From: Pseudoflavitalea sp. G-6-1-2
Lineage (GTDB): Bacteria; Bacteroidota; Bacteroidia; Chitinophagales; Chitinophagaceae
Direction: 5' to 3'
NCBI RefSeq assembly: GCF_012927185.1
Contig: NZ_JABBGB010000002.1
Coordinates: 558,001 to 622,000, forward strand
Length of the DNA stretch: 64,000 nucleotides
Shown here: positions 1-9,740 of the stretch, in pieces
Position numbering within the stretch: the first letter of the stretch is position 1
Layout of the letters: every line of letters starts with the position of its first letter
Notes under the pieces: model-generated
What the model saw: the letters and a program-made list of their open reading frames with translations, nothing else
Databases searched by the model: none
Told to the model about the DNA's origin: nothing
Translations under genes and position numbers: made by a program

Positions 1-1495
1 CCGACTCCGGATAGAAGAACCTGCGGGAGATCTCCGTACCACCAGGCGTATAACCATTGGCGCCTGTGAACATTACGAGGTTCGGCAGTCCGGTTCTTCT
101 CCAGTTGGCGAAGGCCTCTGTTCCGTTGAGGAAGAAGTTCACCCACATCTGGGTATGGATGGCAGTCATTGCTTTTGCATCATCGGCAAAGTAACCGGCG
201 TAATATGCTTTCACATCATCGATATCATCCTGACTGATAGCCGGGGCTTTGGGATAATGCTGTGCAGCCACACAACCGAATTGAACAGCTTTATTGAAGT
301 GATCTTTCGCATTGGTTTGACCTCCCCAGCCTCTTACTGCTGCCTCAGCCAGCAACAATTCAACTTCTGCCGGAGTAACATGGAAGAATGGTGCATCCAG
401 TGCCGAAACATAGATACTCGGCTGAAGCACTTTTTCATTATTATCGATGGAAAATGTTCCTTCAGGCGTTACCACATTACCTAATCCACCTGAAACGTTC
501 CAGGGCATAAATCCATTGGGAATGCCCATCGGCGGAATATATTTTGTAACATCAGGAACACCGGCTTCGATCACTACATCACCATCATATGCACCTGCAA
601 ATACATACAAACGCGGATCGTGTGTGGCAACCAATGTATCTGTCAGAGCAGCCGCAATTCTGAATCCATTGCTGCGTGTACCTCCTTTGAAAACCTGCGA
701 ACGGCCATTGCCGCGATTCTCACCGGAAGCATAACTTACAGCCATATGACGCACCATGCAAATGTCTCCTGCTTCTGTCATTACACCTTTGGCGATGGCT
801 GCTTCCACCTGCTTCTTCGATTCAGCTGCATTGATCTTGCTCAGGCGGAATCCAAGACGCAACCTGAGTGAGTTGCCCAGCTTTTTCCATCTGGCAATAT
901 TGCCATCATAAAAAAGATCTCCTTTCAATGGAGCAGCAGCAGCATTGAGGCCATCTACCGCTTCATCCAGTTCCTTGAAAAAATCTTTGTAGATATCTTC
1001 CTGCTTATCGTATTTGGGCAGCAGATTTTTTTGTGTGAATCCTTTGATAGCCTCACTGTAAGGAATATCTCCATACATATCGGTGAGCTTGGAGTAGATC
1101 ATCACACGGAGAATGCGCGCAGCTGCATGCTGATTCACCTGAGCGGGATCATTCGCTGTTTTATCGACGATATTCTGCACATTCTTCAATTCACGCGGAT
1201 AGGTGGTAAGCCAATGACTGTACCAATGGGTTTTATCATCTACACGGTAGTGAGCGCCATGTCTCGTCCACCAGGATCCGCCAAGGTGCTGCATTGTAGC
1301 AGATGCAATGCCGAGATCATATCGCCAGGTATCTTCCCTGTCGCCCGACATATCGGTCTGGATCTTCGTTATCATGAACTCCGGTTCCATTTCGGAGTAA
1401 CCGGATTTATTGGTATTTATCTTATCAAAATCCTTTGTACAGGCTGCAGCCCCCACCATGCAACCTGCCAGTAAAATATAGTTGAATCGTTTCAT
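1..1495 (-). CDS. SusD/RagB-like nutrient-binding outer-membrane lipoprotein (partial)
   Basis: The gene is open through the left edge, so its C-terminus is missing; about 498 codons are visible. The start is the ATG at 1493-1495, followed by a short hydrophobic signal and a lipobox ending in Cys19 (AAAC, then TKDF), typical of a lipoprotein. The body matches the SusD-like family with TPR-type helices: a region of the kind MIYSKLTDMYGDIPYSEA and a later PAEVELLLAEAAV segment are characteristic. SusD proteins sit on the cell surface and form the lid of a SusC channel. It lies 19 bases downstream of the SusC gene and is surely its partner. The ligand is not readable from sequence; the nearby amino-sugar genes suggest a GlcN/GlcNAc glycan. 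Confidence 0.9.
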   Translation of the reverse strand, partial: MKRFNYILLAGCMVGAAACTKDFDKINTNKSGYSEMEPEFMITKIQTDMSGDREDTWRYDLGIASATMQHLGGSWWTRHGAHYRVDDKTHWYSHWLTTYPRELKNVQNIVDKTANDPAQVNQHAAARILRVMIYSKLTDMYGDIPYSEAIKGFTQKNLLPKYDKQEDIYKDFFKELDEAVDGLNAAAAPLKGDLFYDGNIARWKKLGNSLRLRLGFRLSKINAAESKKQVEAAIAKGVMTEAGDICMVRHMAVSYASGENRGNGRSQVFKGGTRSNGFRIAAALTDTLVATHDPRLYVFAGAYDGDVVIEAGVPDVTKYIPPMGIPNGFMPWNVSGGLGNVVTPEGTFSIDNNEKVLQPSIYVSALDAPFFHVTPAEVELLLAEAAVRGWGGQTNAKDHFNKAVQFGCVAAQHYPKAPAISQDDIDDVKAYYAGYFADDAKAMTAIHTQMWVNFFLNGTEAFANWRRTGLPNLVMFTGANGYTPGGTEISRRFFYPES

Positions 1496-1514
1496 TGTTG
1501 ACAGCATTTTTAGG

Positions 1515-4500
1515 TTAGAGTTTGATCAGCACATTGAATCCAAAACGTTTTCTTCCGGGCAGTGATCCATACTCGAATCCCTGTCCGTTTCCATTGTTGT
1601 AGTTGGATTCAGGATCAATATTGGGCGTGTTTTTGGAAATGATCCAAAGGTTACGGCCAATTACACCCAGTGTGATGGACTGAATACGCGCCTTTTTGTA
1701 CAGTGATTTCGGCAATGTATAGTTCAGACCAACATCGCGCAGTTTCACAAATCCACCATCATAGATATACCCTTCAGCAGAGTTTGAATATTCTTTCCAG
1801 TATTGGTAAGGATCCACTGCTGTTTGATTTGGTTTACCATCTGCAGTTACACCGGGAGCAATAAATCCGCGGTTCTTCTGCGGCACGTTTACACCAGGGT
1901 TTGCTCTTACTTCGGCCTGGTATTCGTTCCATCCATCACGCCCTTCGAGTGTTTTGGGATTCTGTCCCTGAATGGTCAATTGACGATTGCTCATAGAATA
2001 GATATCGCCACCTACACGGATATCGAGTACAGCCCTGAACTCAAACCCTTTCCAGGCAACGGTATTGGTGATACCACCTGTCCAGTCTGGTGTAATATTT
2101 CCCAATGCAACCGGAGCCGAAGTGAGCATCGGAAGACCTTTATCGTGCATGATCTGTCCATTTGCATCACGTCTGATGCCTACCCCTCTGATGGTTCCGA
2201 ACTTCTCATTCAGATCACCGGTGATGGTAGCCCCGGCCCAACGCGCTTCTGCAGCTACATATGCTTCGATATCGGAAGTGAGTTGCTCAACTTTGTTTAC
2301 GTTCTTCGAATAGTTGAAAGAAAGATCCCAGCGAAGTCCGTTCGATAATTTCACCGGCGTTGTTTTCAGCATCAGCTCAACGCCTTTATTTCTGAGGCGG
2401 GCAGCATTCAGTACCGCCTGCTCATAACCGGAGGCTGCAGAAACAGGCATGAATACAATGGCATTGGTGGTGAGCTCGTCGTAATAAGTGAAATCGATGC
2501 CGATACGATCGTTCAGGAAGCCCAGTTCAAAGCCAATTTCTCTGGAGGTTCTGAATTGCGGTTTGATATCCTCGTTAGGAATTACGTTTCCGAGGATTTC
2601 TCCCAGTGCTCTGTCGTGCATGGTGAGACCGGTAAGCGTATAATACAATGCAGTATTATTGGGAACCGCATCGCTGCCCACTTTACCTACTGAAGCACGC
2701 AGTTTGGCATAATTCACAAAAGTAGATTTCAGGTCGAACGAATTGGTGATCACCCAACTCAGATCCGCTGAAGGATAGAAGAAACTTCTGTTGTGTGCAG
2801 GAAGTGTGGAAGACCAGTCGTTCCTTCCCTGAAGATTGAGGAAGAGCTGATCGCGCCATCCCAGTTCAACGCTTCCGAACAGTGAATTGGTTTGCCGGCG
2901 GCTGTTGTTCGGTTGTTCGCGGATCGACTTGAAGTTGGTGATAAGGTTTTTGCCTACGTTGATGATCTCTTTCCCTTCGGTGAGATTGTTATCGGTTTCT
3001 GCACGCATCATATTGGCACCCGCCATCACACCGATCTTGAAATCCTGAAATACCGGGGTGTTGTAATTGATCATCGCCTGATAGTTCTCTTCTTTCAGGC
3101 GGATCTCACGCAGCTGCAGAATACCTCCATCCCTTGAAGGAGTATTTTTATCATAGAAATTCTCGAAGTTGAATGTATAGAAGTCGGTACCTGCTGTAGC
3201 AGTGAAACTGAGCTTGTCATTCACTTTGTAACGAGCGGTAAGAGATCCGTTGAATCTTTTCTTGTTACTGTTGTTGGTGGTTCTGTTCAGCGTCCAGTAA
3301 GGATTTGCGCGGTAGATATCACCCGTGTAATCGATATAGGTTCCATTCGGATTGGCATAATTGTTCAGCCAGCTCTGATCGAAGTTGCCGGCAATGGCGA
3401 GCAGGCCGTTGCCGATATTGTTTACATCATCGGTCAATGCAGGTCTGTTGGTAACGTTCTCCAGGGTAAGCGTTCCTTTGGCCTCAAGAGTGAGTTTTTC
3501 TGCAAGCACTGTTTCGCCACGAAGAGAGAATGTGTTTCTGTTGAAACCAGACTTCGGCGTGATGTCCTTATTGGCCACATTTGAATACGAAGCACGGAAA
3601 TTAGATTGCTGATTTCCGCTGGTTACAGCAACGGTTGTCATGGAAGTAACACCATTTCTGAAAAAGCCTTGCAGGTTATTGTCGAGAAACTTGTAAGGTC
3701 TGGTACTTCCATCGCGTTGAACAACCGACTGCACATCGGTGTAACGTGCTCCCCAGCTCTGCGTGATATTGCTGGCGCGATTGGCCATCTGCGGAGCTTC
3801 ACCATTGGAACCTTGTCCATACACTTTCTGCACTTCATCGAGTTTGGTCGAAACGCGGTCGATAGTGGTATTGTGGCTTACCTCGATGCCCAGTCCTTTT
3901 CTCGACCTTCCGCTTTTGGTGTTGATCAGTATCACCCCGTTAAGCGCGCGGCTGCCGTAGAGCGCCGCAGCTGATGCCCCTTTCAGTACCGAAATGGATT
4001 CGATATCATTCGGGTTGATGTCAGACAGACCATCCCCCAGATCAAATCCTCCATCCTGATCGGCACTGATCAGGTTACCGTTCACAGCCGGTACTCCATC
4101 GATTACGTAGAGTGGTTGATTGTTTCCCTGCAATTCGCGTATACCCCTTATAGTTATACGGGTAGATCCTGTAGGTCCGGCTGTGGTGCCCGCAATGTTC
4201 ACCCCCGCCATCTTACCTGCCAGAGATTGCAATGGGTTGGTTTCACCGAAACCGGTAATGTCTTTGGCACCGGCTTCGGACACTGCATAACCAAGCGCGC
4301 TTTTCTGACGCTTGATGTTCAATGCCGTTACTACCACCGATTTCATTTCCGATTCTTCCCTGCTGAGTGTAATGCTCAGTGAGGTTTGTGAGTTTACCGG
4401 AACTTCTTTGGTAACAAATCCGAGAGAGGAAATAACGAGGATCGCATTGTTGGGAACGGAAATGGAAAACTTTCCCGAAGAATTCGAACTGACGCCACCT

Positions 4501-4643
4501 GATTTTCCTTTAACGAGGATGGTTGCGCCGGATAGCGGCTGACCGTCTGCCGCATCTTTGACATCGCCTTCTACCTTTACCTGGGCATAAGCGAACAGGT
4601 GAAGGCATGCCAAAGTCATAAGCATTAGCATTTTTTTGTGCAT
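1515..4643 (-). CDS. SusC/RagA-family TonB-linked outer-membrane transporter
   Basis: This 1042-residue protein has a signal peptide ending near FAYAQ (residues 17-21), a carboxypeptidase-regulatory-like beta-sandwich at about 22-105, a plug domain from about 110 to 245 containing the SusC signature region PLYVIDGVPAV, and a beta-barrel to a C-terminal LIKL. It has no N-terminal STN domain, so direct sigma/anti-sigma signalling is not expected. SusC barrels import oligosaccharides or peptides across the outer membrane using TonB energy, with SusD as lid. It is transcribed with the SusD gene that follows. The 185 bases upstream separate it from the ROK regulator gene on the same strand and probably hold its own promoter. 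Confidence 0.93.
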   Translation of the reverse strand: MHKKMLMLMTLACLHLFAYAQVKVEGDVKDAADGQPLSGATILVKGKSGGVSSNSSGKFSISVPNNAILVISSLGFVTKEVPVNSQTSLSITLSREESEMKSVVVTALNIKRQKSALGYAVSEAGAKDITGFGETNPLQSLAGKMAGVNIAGTTAGPTGSTRITIRGIRELQGNNQPLYVIDGVPAVNGNLISADQDGGFDLGDGLSDINPNDIESISVLKGASAAALYGSRALNGVILINTKSGRSRKGLGIEVSHNTTIDRVSTKLDEVQKVYGQGSNGEAPQMANRASNITQSWGARYTDVQSVVQRDGSTRPYKFLDNNLQGFFRNGVTSMTTVAVTSGNQQSNFRASYSNVANKDITPKSGFNRNTFSLRGETVLAEKLTLEAKGTLTLENVTNRPALTDDVNNIGNGLLAIAGNFDQSWLNNYANPNGTYIDYTGDIYRANPYWTLNRTTNNSNKKRFNGSLTARYKVNDKLSFTATAGTDFYTFNFENFYDKNTPSRDGGILQLREIRLKEENYQAMINYNTPVFQDFKIGVMAGANMMRAETDNNLTEGKEIINVGKNLITNFKSIREQPNNSRRQTNSLFGSVELGWRDQLFLNLQGRNDWSSTLPAHNRSFFYPSADLSWVITNSFDLKSTFVNYAKLRASVGKVGSDAVPNNTALYYTLTGLTMHDRALGEILGNVIPNEDIKPQFRTSREIGFELGFLNDRIGIDFTYYDELTTNAIVFMPVSAASGYEQAVLNAARLRNKGVELMLKTTPVKLSNGLRWDLSFNYSKNVNKVEQLTSDIEAYVAAEARWAGATITGDLNEKFGTIRGVGIRRDANGQIMHDKGLPMLTSAPVALGNITPDWTGGITNTVAWKGFEFRAVLDIRVGGDIYSMSNRQLTIQGQNPKTLEGRDGWNEYQAEVRANPGVNVPQKNRGFIAPGVTADGKPNQTAVDPYQYWKEYSNSAEGYIYDGGFVKLRDVGLNYTLPKSLYKKARIQSITLGVIGRNLWIISKNTPNIDPESNYNNGNGQGFEYGSLPGRKRFGFNVLIKL

Positions 4644-4828
4644 GGTATGTTTGGTTTTGGTTGTGTACAGTCGTTGATGATAAGGTTGCAGTCACAAAAC
4701 CATAGCACGAAGGGACATCACCCCCTTCTCTGTAAATCTATAGAAAAGAGGAGCGACTTTTTAAATTTTTCACAAAGTATTACGCACTTTTTGACAAATG
4801 CCATAAGCCATGATTGTAAATCAGCAGA

Positions 4829-6073
4829 TTACGAAGTAGGATCAGCGGCTTTGTTGCTAATTTTGCGGGAAGACTTTGCAGAAGATGCAAAAATATTAGG
4901 AGAGAATTGTTCCATAACGAGGATAGCGGAGCCGATCATTTCGGCTTCCTGCCCAAAATCCGACACCAGCAATTCGATATTGTTCACCAGCCGCGGAATG
5001 CAGTAACGCGTAAGCGCCTGTTGTATGGGAGGAAGTATCAGCCGGCCGATTTTAGCACCGCGGCCACTGAGTACAATAGCACGGGGATTATTGATATGAA
5101 TAAGTATGGCAAGACCTCTTCCGATCTTATATGCTGCATCCATAAAGAGATCGATGGCATACTGATCGCCCTGATTGGCGAGATCGAGCAGCGAATGTCC
5201 CACCGCCAGCTGATCCTGATCGGAAAGAAACGCCAGCCGCGATACCCTTCCATTCCTGATTCCCTGAATGGCTTTGTCCGCCACTGCCAGCAACGATGCT
5301 TCCGACTCCAGACAACCCTGTTTACCGCAATAACACAATACCCCTTTTTCGGAAAGCGGAATATGACTGAACTCACCGGCGAAACCATCATCACCACGAT
5401 AGAGCTGTCCGTTTATCACCATACCTAACCCGATGCCCCAACCGAGATTGATCACCATGGCATTCTTGAAACCATGAGCTTTTCCGAACTTCTGTTCGGC
5501 CAATGCTATCAGGCTGGAATCGTTGTCTATAAATACTTTCAGGCCAAGCGACTCAGAAAGATGCTCACTGAGGCAGCGACCGTTTGTATCGAGATAAGAA
5601 TAGTTGATGCCATCATTGGCATTCACCAGACCAGGCATACCGATGCCGGCACCGATGATCTTTTCTTTTGGGATGCCCGATTTTTCGATATGTTTTGCAA
5701 TGGCCTCCACCAACCGCTCCAGCGCCTTAGGATTATTGCGCAGTTTCAGTTCCACCACTTCCACCCCCGATACATATTTGTTGAACATATCGATGATGCC
5801 TATGCGCGTACTTAGCTGATCCATCGCAACGGTGAGCACAAAGAGGCGATCTGATTTCAACGCATATGTGAGCGGTCGCCGCCCTCCGCTGGAAGGCGCC
5901 AGTCCACGCTTCTCTACATACCCCGCCTTGATGAGCTGATTCACAGCAGCCGTAACCAAAGGAATGCTTTTATCAATCCGCGCGCTCAGATCGGTACAAC
6001 TCAATACAGAGCCATAATACAATTGACGTATGATCTCATAATAGATGGGAGATCTTTCAGCAATATCCAGCAT
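4829..6073 (-). CDS. ROK-family transcriptional repressor (NagC/XylR-like)
   Basis: This 414-residue protein has an N-terminal winged-helix DNA-binding domain (about residues 10-60, including IDKSIPLVTAAVNQLIKAGYV) and a C-terminal ROK domain. The ROK zinc site is intact: a GEFSH segment (Glu234, His237) and a CYCGKQGCLE motif (Cys247, Cys249, Cys254). The N-terminal phosphate-binding loop of ROK kinases (DxGGT) is replaced by AMDQLST, which points to a regulator rather than a kinase. Relatives respond to sugars or sugar phosphates such as GlcNAc-6-P. It is placed between a SusC/SusD pair and an operon containing nagA, so a role as local amino-sugar repressor is likely. A 16-base palindrome at 6210-6225 in its upstream region is a possible target. 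Confidence 0.88.
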   Translation of the reverse strand: MLDIAERSPIYYEIIRQLYYGSVLSCTDLSARIDKSIPLVTAAVNQLIKAGYVEKRGLAPSSGGRRPLTYALKSDRLFVLTVAMDQLSTRIGIIDMFNKYVSGVEVVELKLRNNPKALERLVEAIAKHIEKSGIPKEKIIGAGIGMPGLVNANDGINYSYLDTNGRCLSEHLSESLGLKVFIDNDSSLIALAEQKFGKAHGFKNAMVINLGWGIGLGMVINGQLYRGDDGFAGEFSHIPLSEKGVLCYCGKQGCLESEASLLAVADKAIQGIRNGRVSRLAFLSDQDQLAVGHSLLDLANQGDQYAIDLFMDAAYKIGRGLAILIHINNPRAIVLSGRGAKIGRLILPPIQQALTRYCIPRLVNNIELLVSDFGQEAEMIGSAILVMEQFSPNIFASSAKSSRKISNKAADPTS

Positions 6074-6209
6074 AATAACTTCACTTAATTGTGTGCATGC
6101 AATAACTGAAACGATCGTATTGGGGTGAGGGCAAGGATTGGGATAATTGCCCGGAGACTAAACTTAGATAATTCTGACAGAAAAACGGCAATCTTTTGAA
6201 AATATTTTT

Positions 6210-6225
6210 TAAGTATTGATACTTA
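6210..6225. promoter_or_regulatory. Palindrome TAAGTAT-TG-ATACTTA, possible operator
   Basis: A perfect 7-2-7 inverted repeat lies in the 244-base divergent region between the ROK regulator (minus) and the DUF488 gene (plus). Its size and place fit a regulator binding site, perhaps for the ROK protein itself. This is inferred from symmetry and position alone; no second copy was noticed in the window. Confidence 0.35.
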
Positions 6226-6317
6226 TTCATTCAATGTCACAGAATCGATGCTGCAACAATTTTCAGTAGCGTTTTCTTGCAGGCAATCCTGAACTTAGAG
6301 TATTCAATTCTTCCGTT

Positions 6318-6665
6318 ATGATCCGCATCAAAAGAGCATACGATCCTGCATCACCCTCAGATGGTTACCGTATTCTTATCGACAGATTATGGCCGCGCGG
6401 CATCACCAAAGAAAACCTGCAGGCAGATAACTGGCTCAAAGAAGTGGCTCCGTCTACCGGATTACGCAAAGAATTCCATTCAGAGAAAATAGACTGGCAA
6501 AGTTTCAGAAAGAAATACGAAGCCGAGCTGCAAGGCCCATCTGCCGCAGCTTTTGAAGAGTTGAAAAAATTAGTGAAACAACACGCTACTGTCACGTTGT
6601 TGTTTGCATCAAAAAGTGAAGAACAGAATCACGCACTGATTCTGCAAAAATTACTGAAAGGATAA
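6318..6665 (+). CDS. DUF488 family protein (YeaO-like)
   Basis: This is a 115-residue protein whose N-terminus (IKRAYDPASPSDGYRILIDR followed by LWPRG) is the hallmark of the short DUF488/YeaO family; the length is normal for it. The Arg-Leu-Trp-Pro-Arg-Gly stretch at about residues 23-29 is the most conserved part. The biochemical role of the family is not established. It stands alone on the plus strand, convergent with nagA, whose stop lies only 8 bases away, and is probably not functionally tied to the amino-sugar genes. The start at 6318 puts the conserved family N-terminus at residue 1. Confidence 0.88.
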   Translation: MIRIKRAYDPASPSDGYRILIDRLWPRGITKENLQADNWLKEVAPSTGLRKEFHSEKIDWQSFRKKYEAELQGPSAAAFEELKKLVKQHATVTLLFASKSEEQNHALILQKLLKG

Positions 6666-6673
6666 TAATGCGA

Positions 6674-7780
6674 CTACTGCACAACCTCCTTCCCTTCCAG
6701 CCACACAGATTGCAATTGCAGTGATTCATCCAGCAAAACAAGATTGGCCTTTGCTCCAGCAGCGATGCGTCCGAGATCAGCAGCCTGCATCACTTCCGCA
6801 GGATACAGCGTGGCCATCCGAAGCGCTTCTGCCAGTTCTATTTCTGCATGCTTAACACAATTAATTACAGCATCGAGCTGCGTAAGCATAGAACCAGACA
6901 GTGTTCCATCAGGAAGGGTGTACCGGTCTCCGGCTGCCACATGCACATGCGTTCCTGAAAGACTTTCCACCACTGCATCCGTAATCAGAAATAACCTGCG
7001 CCCTAATACCTGCTTGCTGATCCGCAATGTCTGCCAATCCACATGAATGCCGTCTGCAATGATGCTGGCATAAGCATTACTGAGAAAAATGGCACCCGGC
7101 AATCCGGTATCGCGATGATGCAATGAACTCATTGCATTGAACAGATGCGTTGACGTTCGGATGCCCTGATCAAATCCATGCATCGCCTGCGCATACGTTG
7201 CATTGCTATGGCCGGCAGAAAGAATTACACCTCCTTCGATCAGCAGTTGCAATATTTCGTCGCTGCATACTTCCGGAGCCAGCGTCATTATTTTCAATAC
7301 TCCTTTCGAAGCTTTGAGCAAAGATTTTACCTCATCCGCAACAGGTGCATGTATCAGATGCTCTGTATGTGCACCGCGTTTTACCGGATTGAAGTAGGGA
7401 CCTTCCAGATGAACTCCCGCCAATGCAGGATGAGGGTTTGCATGCACTATATCGAATGCTTCCTGGTACAACTCCATCGGAGCCGTTGCCAGCGTGATCA
7501 TATAAGTGGTAGTGCCACTTTTCACAATCGCTTCGGAAATTCCACGCAGCGCCTGTGCTGAAGGTTCATTGGCGAAGAGATAATCGCCTCCGCCATAGAT
7601 CTGGAGATCGATAAATCCGGACGCTAAAATTTTTCCTGCGGCATCGATGATGCGGGCATCGGATGGTACGGCGGATGGGGCTACGATATCCAGTATCCGG
7701 TCTTCACGGATAAGCAGGGTTTGATTGTTCAACTCCTGCTCTCCCGTGAAGATCCTGGCATTTTGAAATGCAGTGATCAT
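6674..7780 (-). CDS. nagA: N-acetylglucosamine-6-phosphate deacetylase
   Basis: NagA removes the acetyl group from GlcNAc-6-phosphate in the cytoplasm, giving glucosamine-6-phosphate and acetate. The 368-residue length is normal. Visible active-site elements are HLEGPYF with metal ligand Glu126, SAGHSNA with His191, THLFNAM with His212, and ITDAV with catalytic Asp268; order and spacing match the amidohydrolase-fold NagA family. It is the last gene of a five-gene minus-strand operon (GH9, ROK kinase, MFS, SIS protein, nagA), 28 bases after the SIS gene. No NagB-type deaminase is visible in the window. Confidence 0.94.
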   Translation of the reverse strand: MITAFQNARIFTGEQELNNQTLLIREDRILDIVAPSAVPSDARIIDAAGKILASGFIDLQIYGGGDYLFANEPSAQALRGISEAIVKSGTTTYMITLATAPMELYQEAFDIVHANPHPALAGVHLEGPYFNPVKRGAHTEHLIHAPVADEVKSLLKASKGVLKIMTLAPEVCSDEILQLLIEGGVILSAGHSNATYAQAMHGFDQGIRTSTHLFNAMSSLHHRDTGLPGAIFLSNAYASIIADGIHVDWQTLRISKQVLGRRLFLITDAVVESLSGTHVHVAAGDRYTLPDGTLSGSMLTQLDAVINCVKHAEIELAEALRMATLYPAEVMQAADLGRIAAGAKANLVLLDESLQLQSVWLEGKEVVQ

Positions 7781-7808
7781 ATGTTCAAATGTTCAGGTGT
7801 GTATTATT

Positions 7809-8570
7809 TTATACTCCTGCGATACGACGTTTGTATTCGGCCAGTGCATCTTCCAGCCGCTCGCGCGCTGTGGTATCACCGGGCACATTATGTGATGGAT
7901 GAATATGCAGCTTCACGCCACGTTCCACCAGCATTTCTGCTACAGTGATCACCGTCATCCACACACAGGTGATGAACGCCATCGTTGAAACCGGACCCAG
8001 TTTATCCTGATGATCTTTGATAGCAACGGATGCATCACCGATCGGAGCACAGGTATCCACCACAATATCTGCCAGATCGAAGATGGTTTTGCCGCTGGAA
8101 TGGCGTGTCTGCTTGCCTTTTGCTTCAGCTGCCGATCCGAATGCAATCACCTTCATTCCTTTTTTTCTGGCTTCGATAGCAACATCGATATTCACGTTGT
8201 TGATGCCACTGTGAGAAAAGAGCCACATCGTATCACGGGCATCGAAGTTATAACCTTTCATGATTTCTACACCATATCCTTCCACCCTTTCGAGAAATAC
8301 AAACTGGTGAACGCCCATTTCTCCGGTGATGCGCGTAAAGAAAGTAAGCGGAAGCTCCACCATCGGATGAAATCCTACAAAACCGCCGATCCGCGGATAC
8401 ATCTCTTCAATGGGAATGGTGGCGTGGCCGCAACCGAATGTATGCACCCATCTTCCGCATTCGATACTCGCCGCCATTACTTCTGCAGCTTTGCGGATAT
8501 TGTCCATCTGCGTGTTTTCAATCCGGGTCATTACATCCCTTGCATTCGAGAGCCATTGTTTTGCTAACAT
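7809..8570 (-). CDS. SIS-domain sugar-phosphate-binding protein (UPF0309 type)
   Basis: This 253-residue protein has a single SIS (sugar isomerase) domain of the UPF0309 kind. The glycine-rich VHTFGCGHAT segment (about residues 42-51) and the LFSHSGINNVN segment (about 117-127) form the usual phosphosugar pocket, and the C-terminal half ends with an HPSHNVPGD motif. It is too short for MurQ etherase or GlmS and lacks their extra domains. It sits 10 bases downstream of the MFS gene and just before nagA, so it probably acts on an amino-sugar phosphate. Exact chemistry (isomerisation, deamination or regulation) is unknown. It is a candidate to fill the missing GlcN-6-P step, but this is inference. 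Confidence 0.8.
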   Translation of the reverse strand: MLAKQWLSNARDVMTRIENTQMDNIRKAAEVMAASIECGRWVHTFGCGHATIPIEEMYPRIGGFVGFHPMVELPLTFFTRITGEMGVHQFVFLERVEGYGVEIMKGYNFDARDTMWLFSHSGINNVNIDVAIEARKKGMKVIAFGSAAEAKGKQTRHSSGKTIFDLADIVVDTCAPIGDASVAIKDHQDKLGPVSTMAFITCVWMTVITVAEMLVERGVKLHIHPSHNVPGDTTARERLEDALAEYKRRIAGV

Positions 8571-8580
8571 AATCGTTTGT

Positions 8581-9729
8581 TTATTGATAGTTTGATTTCT
8601 TTTTGAATATGAGTATGTAGAGAATGATCATACAGCCGATCACCATATACGAAACTGTTGTAAGATGATGTACGCCGTAATGCTGCACTACCCATCCCAT
8701 TACATAATTCAGCAGCATATTGCCGATCAGTGCAATCGCAAATACAACACTGAATGCTGTACCGCTGAGGTTCGGAAACCGCTCTCCCACTATTCCGAGC
8801 ATCACAGGAAAACCAGCAGCAACGCCAGCCCCGGAGAGTATGAGTCCGGTTATCACCAAAGGTTTTGTTTGTCCGGACTGCATCAGCAATACTCCACTGA
8901 AGAGCAAGGTGAGGCATAAAAAGATGATCTCTTTTGCAGACCATTTGCTCAGCACACTTCCTGCAAGCATGCGCATCACAATCATCCCGGCAATATGAAG
9001 TGATAATGCAAAGAGTGCATTCGTTTCATCCATCACACCTTTGTCCTGCAGATAAGAAGTTGCCCAGTTATTGATCAGCGCTTCGATGCTGCTTTGAAAG
9101 AACAGAAAGAAAGCAATCAGCAGCAACGAAATATTCCTGAGTTGTTTCCATGATCCTGAAGTGGCTGCTTCATGTTTCGCACCGGGGAACTGAATCGTCA
9201 GATACAACAATCCGATCAGCGCCGTGAGCGCACCTACCGCTGCCACAATCTGATACGACGCAAAACGATGCGACAGCAAACCCAGCACCAGCGGCATTCC
9301 CAGCGCACCCAATCCAAAGAATACGCCGAGCAGACTCAGGTCGGCGCCTTTGCTTCGCGTGCTGATATCTGCCACCACTGCATTGGTGGCTCCATTCACA
9401 ATGCCACTTCCTATGCCAAAAACAAAGACTGAGAGCTTGAGAATACCGAGCGAAGAAGCAAATGCAATCCCTTCAAATCCCGCGCACATAGCCATGCAGG
9501 CCGATACCAGCAACCATTTGTATCCGTACCTGTCGCAAACAGGACCGAATATCAAAGAACCAATGAGAATGCCAACAGGAAGCAAGGAGAATAAGGTTCC
9601 GGCAGCAATGCCATCGAGCTGAAATTGCTGTTTGAGATACCCCGCAACAGAGCCGAGCGTGATGAGACTGATGCCAAAGAGCAACATGCCCAAACAGGCA
9701 GACAGGAATACAAGGTTTTTTCTATACAT
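8581..9729 (-). CDS. MFS sugar transporter
   Basis: A hydrophobic protein of 382 residues with about 12 membrane segments, beginning MYRKNLVFLSACLGMLLFGI. An upstream in-frame extension exists, but it overlaps the preceding ROK kinase gene and encodes no plausible sequence, so the ATG at 9727-9729, 11 bases after that gene's stop, is preferred. A GPVCDRYGYKW segment after the second helix corresponds to the conserved MFS loop 2-3 motif. It most likely carries a mono- or disaccharide across the inner membrane for phosphorylation by the neighbouring kinase. The substrate is inferred from context only: GlcNAc, GlcN or a short oligomer. Confidence 0.85.
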   Translation of the reverse strand: MYRKNLVFLSACLGMLLFGISLITLGSVAGYLKQQFQLDGIAAGTLFSLLPVGILIGSLIFGPVCDRYGYKWLLVSACMAMCAGFEGIAFASSLGILKLSVFVFGIGSGIVNGATNAVVADISTRSKGADLSLLGVFFGLGALGMPLVLGLLSHRFASYQIVAAVGALTALIGLLYLTIQFPGAKHEAATSGSWKQLRNISLLLIAFFLFFQSSIEALINNWATSYLQDKGVMDETNALFALSLHIAGMIVMRMLAGSVLSKWSAKEIIFLCLTLLFSGVLLMQSGQTKPLVITGLILSGAGVAAGFPVMLGIVGERFPNLSGTAFSVVFAIALIGNMLLNYVMGWVVQHYGVHHLTTVSYMVIGCMIILYILIFKKKSNYQ

Positions 9730-9740
9730 GATGCAAATCG

